Assembly (NCBI GenBank): GCA_026686845.1
Contig: JAIVEN010000014.1
Location: 37,222,001 to 37,286,000, forward strand
Origin: Adenanthera pavonina
Taxonomy: Eukaryota > Streptophyta > Magnoliopsida > Fabales > Fabaceae
DNA length: 64,000 bases
Direction: 5' to 3'
Position numbers and translations under genes: made by a program. The notes under the pieces were generated by a model. That model saw only the letters and a list, made by a program, of their open reading frames with translations. It ran no database searches and had not been told where the DNA came from. The first letter of the stretch is position 1; the number at the start of each line of letters is the position of its first letter. Positions 56,339-64,000 of this stretch are shown piece by piece.

Positions 56339-59300
56339 TTACAGTTCATTGGGATTTACCATACCTAATTCTCTCCTGATTTTACAATGTCTATCTTTTA
56401 AAAGAGGTTTTGTCAAGATGTCAGCAACTTGATCTTCTGTAGGAATGTATTCTAATCTGATGTCTCCTTTCAGAACATGATCTCTTATGAAGTGGTGCCT
56501 AACTTCAATATGCTTCGTTCTTGAATGTATGACTGGATTCTTTGTGATGTTAATGGCACTTTGGTTGTCACACATTATAGGTATTTCTTTTATCTCTATC
56601 TCAAGATCTTCAAGCTGCTGTTTCATCCAGATAACTTGGGCACAACAGCTTCCAACTACAACATATTCAGCTTCTATCTTGGATAATGCCACACTGTTTT
56701 GCTTCCTACTAAACCATGAAACCAAGGATCCTCCAAGAAACTGATAAGTTCCACTTGTACTTTTTCTGTTAGTTTTGGATCCTACAAAGTCAACATCAGT
56801 ATATCCTTTGAGATCTTCTCCATTTCCCTTTAGATACCAAAGACCCATCTGTGATGTTCCAATAAGATATCTGAAGATACGCTTCACAGCAGTTGCATGG
56901 GTTTCCTTGGGACATGACTAGAACCTTGCACATATACAGACACTAAACATGATGTCAAGTCTGCTGGCAGTTAGGTATAGTAGAGATCCAATCATTCTTC
57001 TATACTGGGTTATGTCAAATATTTTTCCCCTTTCATCCATATCCAGTTTGGTTGTAGTAGCCATAGGTGTTCCCATTGGCTTGACATTCTCCATCCCAAA
57101 CTTTTTCAGCAATTCTTTCAGATACTTGGATTGATTGAGAAAGATACCATCATTACACTGCTTAATTTGCAATCCAAGGAAGAAGTTGAGTTCACCCATC
57201 ATGGACATTTCTAATTCTCCCTGCATTAGCTCAGAAAAATTCTTGCAAAGAGAATCATTAGTAGCACCGAATATAATATCATCAACATAGATTTGAACAA
57301 TAAGTAAATCTGTATTTTCTTTCTTAGTGAACAAAGTAGTGTCTACTTTTCCTCTGTTAAACCCCTTTTCAGTTAGAAAATTACTTAACCTTTCATACCA
57401 TACTCTAGGGGCTTGCTTTAAACCGTAAAGGGCTTTCTTTAGTTTATAAACATGGTTTAGTTTTGTAGAGTCCTCAAAGCCTGGAGGTTGGTCTATATAA
57501 GCTTCTTCCATGATATATCCATTAAGAAAAGCACTCTTCACATCCATTTGATATAACATAATATTTTTCATGCATGCATATGCTAACAGAATTCTAATTG
57601 CTTCTAATCTAGCTACTGGAGCAAAGGTTTCTTCACAATCAATACCTTCTTCTTGATTATATCCTTTTGCAACAAGTCTAGCTTTATTTCTGATTATTGA
57701 TCTTGATTCATCAAGTTTATTTCTAAAAACCCATTTAGTGCCAATGACAGGATGATTTTTGGGTTTGGACATTAAATCCCAAACTTGATTTCTTTCAAAC
57801 TGATTTAACTCATCTTGCATAACTAAAATCTAGTATTCATCAGTTAAGGCTTCCTTAGTACATTTAGGTTCAATTTGAGAAATGAAAGCACAATTTATCA
57901 TTTGATCCCTTAATTATTTTCTAGTTTTAACTATCTCTTGTACATCCCCTATCACTTGATCAACAGGATGATTTCTTTGATATCTCCAAGCTCTAGGGAG
58001 TTCTTGAGACATTTCTTCATTATTTTCAATCTCAAAATCTCTCCTAAATATCTTCCTTTATGTCAACAAATTCAGATACTTTTGGAGGTTCAATTTTATC
58101 TTCATTAGAAAGATCCAAGTTTTTAAAGTTTGAAATAAGATCATCCTCATTAGTGACATGTTTGGAAACAGTTTCATTTTCAATAAATACTACATGCACA
58201 GATTCTTCTACTAATTTAGATTTCTTATTAAAAACTCTATATGCCTTACTTCTACTAGAATAGCCCAGAAATATACCTTCATCAGATTTGACATCAAACT
58301 TACATAGATTCTCCTTTCCATTATTATGGATGAAGCACTTGCAGTTGAATATATGTAAATATGAGAGATTTGGCTTTCTTCCTTTGTATAGCTCATAAGG
58401 AGTCTTCTTAAGAATTGGTCTGATGTAGGCTCTATTTATGATGTAACTTGTTGTGTTTACTGCATCAGCCCAGAATACTTGAGAGAGTTCCTTTTCATTC
58501 AGTATTGCTCTAGCCATCTCTCCAATTGTTCTGTTCTTCCTCTCCACTACTCTATTTTGTTGAGGAGTTTTTGGAACTAAGAAGTTGTGATCAATTCCAT
58601 GCTCATCACAATACTCCAGGAAGTATGAATTATTAAACTCTCCTCCATGATCTGATCTGATAGACACAATAGAAATACCTTTCTCATTTTGCACTTTCTT
58701 AGCTAAGGTTACAAATGCATCAAACGTATCGTTCTTAGAAGAAAGAAACAGTGTTCAGGTGAATCTAGAGTAATCATTCACAATTACAAGTACATACAGA
58801 TTTCCACCAATGCTTTTTACCCTAGATGGACCAATCAAATCCATATGCAATAGTTCTAGTGGTCTAGTTGTGGTGACTATGTTTTTAGATTTAAAGGAAG
58901 ATTTAGTTTGTTTTCCTCTTAAGCATGCATCACATTCTTTATTTTTTTCAAAAGTAATTTTTGGTAGGCCAATGACTAATTCATTTTTAACTAGTTTTGA
59001 TAGTTGATTCATGTTAACATGAGCTAATCTTCTATGCCACAACCAACTATCATCATCCTGGCTAATCAAATAGACAGAATCTAAGGGAGGAAGTTTATCA
59101 AGGTTAATAATATAGCAGTTACCATCCCTTTGAGCTTTGAGGATTATTTTGTGATCACTTTTTCTGATGACCAGGCAGAACTTTGAGTCAAACAGTACCC
59201 AATTTCCTTTGTCACATGTCTGGCTCACACTTAGCAGATTGTGGTTAAGGCCAATTACAAACAGCACTTCTTCAATGGATGTTTCAGGATTCTTGCCCAC

Positions 59301-59480
59301 AATACCAATGTCAACTATTTTTCCATATTGATCACCTTCAAAGGTCACCTTTCCTCCTTTTTTGTCTCTAAAGGTGATGAACTTCTCCTTATCACCAGTC
59401 ATATGGCTTAAGCAGGCACTGTCCATATACCATTTGTTGCTCCTTTTAGCTTTAAGACAAACCTGCAAAACAAGGTTCAT
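56339..59480 (-). pseudogene. Copia pol of element 2
   Basis: Starts at ATG 59478-59480 (MNLVLQVCLKA), which overlaps the gag stop as ATGA. Domains: protease WYMDSACLSHM (Leu where element 1 has Ser); GAG-pre-integrase HRRLAHVNMNQLSK and CDACLRGK; integrase MDLIGP, IRSDHGGEF, PQQNRVVERKNRT (Arg for the usual Gly); RT YQMDVKSAFLNGYI and YVDDIIFGATN (56918-57820 is a long open stretch); RNase H GYTDVDFVGSK and IEAEYV (changed active-site neighbours). Defects: TGG to TGA at 58755-58757, an indel-rich stretch near 58020-58070, stops near 57915, 57830 and 56918, end at 56339-56341. Confidence 0.92.
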
Positions 59481-61276
59481 ATTTTCTTTTTAGGTACCCA
59501 AATTTGCTTGGGTCCTTTTCTGTCAATAGTCTTTTCCCTAGATACAGATGTACCTTTGGGAACCCATTTAATCTTTCTGTCAATTTCATTTTTCTTTAAA
59601 GCACATGAACTGGAAATATGTCCCTTCCTATTACAGAAGTGACAGGTGGTAAAGGGACTGCTGGATTGAGATGCAGGAAGAAAGCAATGCAGATAATATT
59701 TTTGTTTTGCATGCCTTGGTTGATCATAAGATTCAATGTGCCATGAAGTATGTTCTTTCTTTCTATTGCCACTGGTATGCACAAAATGTCTCATATATAC
59801 ATTCTGATTCTTTTTCTTAATCTTTTCTTTGACTGTATAAGGATCATAGCCAAGTCCAACCTTTCCTTGTCATATTCTTTGGCTTCCCATTAAAGCAAAC
59901 AACATATCTTTACCTTTAGTAAGCCTAGACATGCTTTTCACTAGATAGTCATGGGTTTGCTTTAATTCAATACATGATTTACAGCAAGCAAATTCAGCAA
60001 TAGGCAGGGAAGTAATTTCAGAGATATTGCATTGAGATTCTAGTTTGTTAATCTTTTTCTTAGCTTGCTTCAATTCTTTGGCAACCTTAACAAACTCATC
60101 ATGCAACTTATGAAATGCATCCAGTAATTCAGAATAGGAAGGTTCAGATTCATATTCCTCATCTTCTTGATCATTGTTGCATGAGATTTCAGCTTCTTCA
60201 GAGGCAAGTGCCATCAGATAGATGTTGGCAATTTTATCATCTTCATCTTCTTCCTCATCTAAGCTGTTGCCCCATATTGATGAGATGTAAGCTCTTTTCT
60301 TCTTGCCTTTATCTGCAACCTTCTTTTCTTTCTCTTGCTTCTTAAGGAATTGTGGACAATCCTATTTGATATGTCCCTGCTTTTTTCACTCATAGCAAGT
60401 GACAGGTTCTTTTGCTTTTCTCTTGCTATCTCCAGCTGCTCTTTTCTTGAAGATTTTATTGTTTCTCTTCTTGCTGTAGAATCTTCTAAATTTTCTGACC
60501 ATCATAGCCAGAGTTTCTTCATCTAGCTCATCTCCATCATTAGATTCTTCTTCTTTCTCCTCAGCAGCTTTCAGAGTAAGACCTTTCTTCTTTCTGTCTT
60601 GTCCTGCCTCCTTGAGAACCTTCATTTTTCCCTCATACTCCTCAAGGCTACCAAAAAGAGCTGTGACAGAGGCCATTGATTCTCTTCTGGCTTTCTCTAT
60701 TGCTGTGACTTTGGGTTGCTATTCCAGAGGGAGAGCTCTAAGGATCTTTCTGACCTTTTCTGTCTAAGTATACTCCTTTCCCAGACTCTTCAGTTGATTC
60801 ACAACGAGGGTGAATCTCTTCTGTAGCTCTTTTACACTCTCTCCTTCAGCCATTCTGAAGCTTTCGTATTCAACTTTGCAGGTGTTCAGTTTATTTTCTC
60901 TAACTCCAGTAGTTCCTTCATGAGCAATTTGCAAGGTGTCCCACATTTCCTTGGCAGTGGAGCATTGTGAGACCCTGTAGAATTCATCTTGATTCAAAGC
61001 ACTGACCAAGCAGTGTTTTGCCTTAAAATTTAGCAAGACTCTTCTTTTATCTTTCTCATTCCATTCAGCTTCTGGCTTTTCTCTGTACTTCCCATCATCC
61101 TGCAATACCATTGGGACAAAATCTTCTTTTTGGATGACAAACCAGATGTCTAGATCAATGGACTGGAGATAGATTTGTATCCTCATCTTCTGGTAACCAT
61201 AGTGTTCTCCACTAAAGCCAAGTAGTCTATTTGTGTTGTTTCCCTCTCGTAGTATGCTTTCTCCAAAGCCAGCCAT
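59477..61276 (-). pseudogene. Copia gag of element 2
   Basis: Start ATG 61274-61276 (MAGFGESILREGNNTNR). One frame runs about 600 codons to TGA at 59477-59479. Stops occur at 60764-60766 (CAG to TAG), about 60719 (TGG to TAG), 60386-60388 (Cys of the first knuckle to TGA), about 60364 (TGG to TAG) and 59870-59872. The second knuckle CHFCNRKGHISSSC (near 59605-59645) is intact, the reverse of element 1, where the first is intact and the second damaged. Confidence 0.9.
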
Positions 61277-61317
61277 AGTAATTCCCGGACTATAAGATCC
61301 TTTGATTGGGAATCTGG

Positions 61318-61329
61318 GCTCTGATACCA
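61318..61329 (-). other. Primer binding site of copia element 2
   Basis: TGGTATCAGAGC on the - strand, two bases inside the 5' LTR, identical to element 1. Confidence 0.95.
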
Positions 61330-61874
61330 CTTGTTAGATAAGTTGGCTTCCCAAGAGGGGGGTGAATTGGGAAGATTAAAAATTTTTCTGCAAAACGTCA
61401 AGAAAGTGAAGAAAGTAAAGTGTGATGTAAAACAGAGTATAAATGAATAAACAGTAAAAGTAGCAATAGGGAAGAGAAGACTTAGATATTTATCCTGGTT
61501 CGGTCTCTCAACTTGACCTACATCCAGTCCTCAAGTCACTACTTGAGATTTTTCACTATTCTGCAAGAATTCAGTGGGCTTCTTGCAAATGCCTCAGTAC
61601 AAAGTTGATGCTCTGTTTCTAGAGCTCACACTTTCACTCTTTGCACTCTCACTAAGTGCTTCCCCAATCCCTTGTGATATCCCCTCACAAGAAAATCATT
61701 CTTCCAGATGAAGATAAGATTGTGTACAATAAATAAACTCTCTTAATCAGAGTGAATATGAATGTTGGAGTACAAAGTTTGAAGTATGTGAGAGTAAGAG
61801 ACTTTGAATAGATGATTTGACAGAGTTTCAGTATATACAAAGTAATTTTTGTTACCCACATCTTCAAATGAAGT

Positions 61875-61885
61875 TCTATTTATAG
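61875..61885 (-). promoter_or_regulatory. TATA box, 5' LTR of element 2
   Basis: CTATAAATAGA on the - strand, the presumed promoter for the genomic RNA of element 2. Confidence 0.6.
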
Positions 61886-61974
61886 ATTTCTTCCCCAACT
61901 ATATGTTAGAGATGTTATCCAACGGTTACTCTAAAAAACTATCCGTTTACCAACCGCATTTGATGCTTCTGACA

Positions 61975-62700
61975 CTCAAAGTTCGAATTTCAGTTGGTCA
62001 ACAGACGAATTTCGCAGAAGCTGAAAGCTACAGCCTTTAACGTTGAACTCCTGAAATTCGTCTGTTATGAAGCAAAATTCTAATTTTTATCTTTAGAAAA
62101 TAATTCTATGTTGGAACATACAAATTTTCATGTTTAAAGTCGTTCTGTTAAGTGTAAACAGTAATTTCAATTTGTTACAGTGCTTTCGAAATTCAAATTT
62201 TGGTGCCCAAAATTCGTCTGTCAGAAGCTGGTTCAATGAGGCACAATAGTTCATCAATTCAAAACTTGAATTTTCAAAGGGCAAAGTTTGTCTGTCAGAG
62301 AGACCTATTTTCAGACTTACTTTAAAGTTTGAATTTGTAAATATTGTCATTCGTATGTCAACATATCATTATAACAGACTCACAAGCTTTGTTTATGAAA
62401 TTCGAATTTTCATGTTCAAAGTTCATCTGTCAGTGAGCAATTTTGAAGCTCTATCTAAACTTGGTTTCAGATAAACTTTGACATATTCTCAGACGAATTT
62501 TTCAATTTTCATAAGTTACATTTTATCTGAAATTCGAATTTTCAAAAGTCAAAATTCATCTGTCAGAGAAAGCTCTTTTCAGACATGTATCAAAATCTGA
62601 ATTTCTCAAATCAAAATTCGTCTGTCAGAGAGACATCTTTTCAGACTTGTTCATTTTCAAAATGAAATTCGAATTTCCAAAGCCAAAGTTCGAATTTTCA
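61975..62700. repeat. U3 palindrome/GTTCGTCTG array, 5' LTR of element 2
   Basis: Units such as GAAATTCGAATTTTC with CAAAGTTC and CAAAATTCGTCTGTCAGAGA recur through U3, as in the 3' LTR. Confidence 0.8.
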
Positions 62701-62976
62701 AAATAGCATATCAGTATAAACCTTTCAAACTTCATCTGTTGGTGGGTGTTATTCAAATATTCCATGAATTAACATAGAATCAAGGTTTTAAAACATCTTT
62801 TCACCAAATCAAATTCTTTTACTCAAATTAAAATATTTCTAAACATTCTACATCTATTCTTGCATTGATTTTTCTAGAATTCCTATACTTGAACCCGTTT
62901 GTGCACCTTTGATATCTTTATTCCAAGCTCTTGAAGGTTGGTTTGAAATCATCAAAACACTTGATTCAACAAGATG

Positions 62977-63394
62977 AAGTTCAAAGGTTTCAACATGTGT
63001 CATCTTTCATCCTAATCATCAACACATCCTCTTCAATTCAGCCAAACTCTAATTTCACATTTGATCATTTTGAAGTTTCCAAACATGACCTTATCCACAA
63101 AATTCCAAATTCAGTCTTGGTCTTATGCCTCACGCCATCAAATATGTGCTCCTCTCCTTGGTTTAGAATCAGTCTCATCATCTTGTGCCTCAAGTCCTCA
63201 ATTCATCTCTCTTTTCCCAAATCAGTTTTAATCATCATTAGGGAACAAATAAGTCATCCTTCCTTCACAAATCATATTCTCGTCCTTTGTTGTTAGATTT
63301 ATGTGTGGTCTTCTTCAAAGGTCCATCATCAATCTCGATCATATCTCTTTAAAGTCCATAATTAGAGTTCTCCTTCTCAAATTGATTCTCAAAG
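62977..63394 (+). other. 5' leader of the interrupted gypsy element
   Basis: C/T-rich sequence between the AGATG duplication and the gag start. It continues the leader cut by copia element 2. No gene is seen. Confidence 0.5.
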
Positions 63395-64000
63395 ATGTCC
63401 GATAGTGCAAACTTAAACTCTTGTAAAGAGAAAGAAGCTCATAAATGAGGAAGTAAGAAAGTGAAGATCCCGTTATTTCATGGAGAGAATGATCCCAATC
63501 TCTACATGGAGTGGGAAAAAAAAGTTGAGCAAGCAATTGAATATTGCAACTACATTGAGTTCAGTAAAGTGCAACTTGGTGTTTTTCATCTTTCTAAAAA
63601 AGTTGATGCTTGGTTTGAACATATGAATATAGAACGAATTAAGAATGGGAAACATTGGATTACTATATGGAACAAGATGAAAGCAATTATGAGACAAAAG
63701 CATATGCCATCTTACTTTAATGATCAACCTCCCGAAGCTAAGAATGATGATGATCACTACGAAGAGATGCAAATTCCTATGATGTAGAATTCAATTCCAA
63801 ATCTAAGTGAGTCTTACTTGGAGAAAGCTAATCAAATGGAGGCGACAGTTACTAAAACATCAACAATGAAGGTTGAGATAAGAGAATCCACTACACAAAA
63901 AATTGATGAGTATGATTCTCCCATTCCTCAAGATAGGCAAGCCTTCAATATTCTACCATTGTTCTAAAAATTTGGTCAACCAACAGAATGTATTTTTTTA
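63395..64000 (+). pseudogene. Gypsy gag, 5' part (continues beyond window)
   Basis: In frame from ATG 63395-63397: MSDSANLNSCKEKEAHK, a stop (TGA), then VKIPLFHGENDPNLYMEWEK, KVEQAIEYCNYIEFSKVQLG, and WITIWNKMKAIMRQKHMPSY. The pattern IPxFHGENDPxxYxEWEKKVE with a later MKAIMRxxxMPSY is that of plant Ty3/gypsy (chromovirus-type) gag. Further stops occur at 63785-63787 and near 63965. The sequence after MPSY diverges from the family, probably through a deletion. The element is the host of copia element 2. Confidence 0.8.

Larger units (their letters stand above)
51177..62971 (-). mobile_element. Full-length copia element 2 (SIRE/Maximus-like), 11,795 bp
   Basis: LTRs lie at 51177-52837 and 61332-62971, with the AGATG target-site duplication at 51172-51176 and 62972-62976. 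The architecture is identical to element 1 (PBS, gag, pol, spacer array, third ORF, PPT), with clear sequence divergence, so it belongs to a sister subfamily. Many stops and one frameshifted stretch (about 58000-58070) inactivate it. Both LTRs keep a TATA box. It sits in the leader of a gypsy element. Confidence 0.95.
61332..62971 (-). mobile_element. 5' LTR of copia element 2 (1640 bp)
   Basis: It is collinear with 51177-52837 except for a 21-bp loss near 61905. In the other LTR the missing part lies between GTTAAAGA and GTTAGAGA, so slippage between short repeats is the likely cause. TATA box CTATAAATAGA lies at 61875-61885 (- strand). The U3 array spans 61975-62700. Many single-base differences separate it from the 3' LTR, so the insertion is not recent. 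Confidence 0.95.

Noticed and set aside
63395..64000. Treating the gag at the window end as part of copia element 2
   Set aside because: It lies outside the LTR and target-site duplication, on the other strand, and has gypsy-type gag motifs.

Overview
The window is AT-rich plant nuclear DNA, most likely from a eudicot: LTR retrotransposons of typical plant lineages, Stowaway-type MITEs, and an intron-containing relic of a eukaryotic gene. I found no intact protein-coding gene. About two thirds of the window is recognisable transposable-element sequence, all of it broken.

Positions 1-23.7 kb hold a decayed Ty3/gypsy element of the Tat lineage (+ strand) present as two tandem, nearly identical copies joined at 4239/4240. 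The first copy carries a 1868-bp solo copia LTR. The second carries a complete 11.9-kb copia element (7493-19409, - strand) at the same nucleotide, with the same AATTA target-site duplication. The second copy runs on into a 57-bp minisatellite and a probable 3' LTR.

Positions 23.7-50 kb are old intergenic DNA. They hold three solo LTRs of one gypsy-like group (25366-28581, 34454-37625, 47529-49938), four Stowaway-type MITEs, a fold-back element with about 330-bp arms (38043-39212), and two diverged copies of a roughly 0.9-1-kb segment, each ending in a decayed tRNA-Leu(AAG). Spread over 33072-42843 (- strand) is a GET3/ASNA1-type ATPase pseudogene. It has six recognisable exons, two premature stops and two frameshifts, lacks the P-loop exon, and its 6.2-kb third intron contains one solo LTR and the fold-back element.

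Positions 50-64 kb hold a decayed gypsy element (LTR end, PBS relic and 5' part of gag, + strand). It is split by a second, related 11.8-kb copia element (51177-62971, - strand, AGATG target-site duplication).

The two copia elements are the most informative part. Each has, in coding order, 5' LTR, PBS for initiator tRNA-Met, gag with two zinc knuckles, pol (protease-integrase-RT-RNase H), a spacer, a large third ORF of about 725 codons, PPT and 3' LTR. This is a SIRE/Maximus-like layout. The third ORF sits where an env-like ORF sits in that lineage, but it resembles the 'putative plant transposon protein' family. The U3 part of the LTR is an array of a palindromic AAATTCGAATTT motif plus a GTTCGTCTG motif, and a shorter array of the same motifs lies just upstream of the third ORF, suggesting that ORF has its own promoter.
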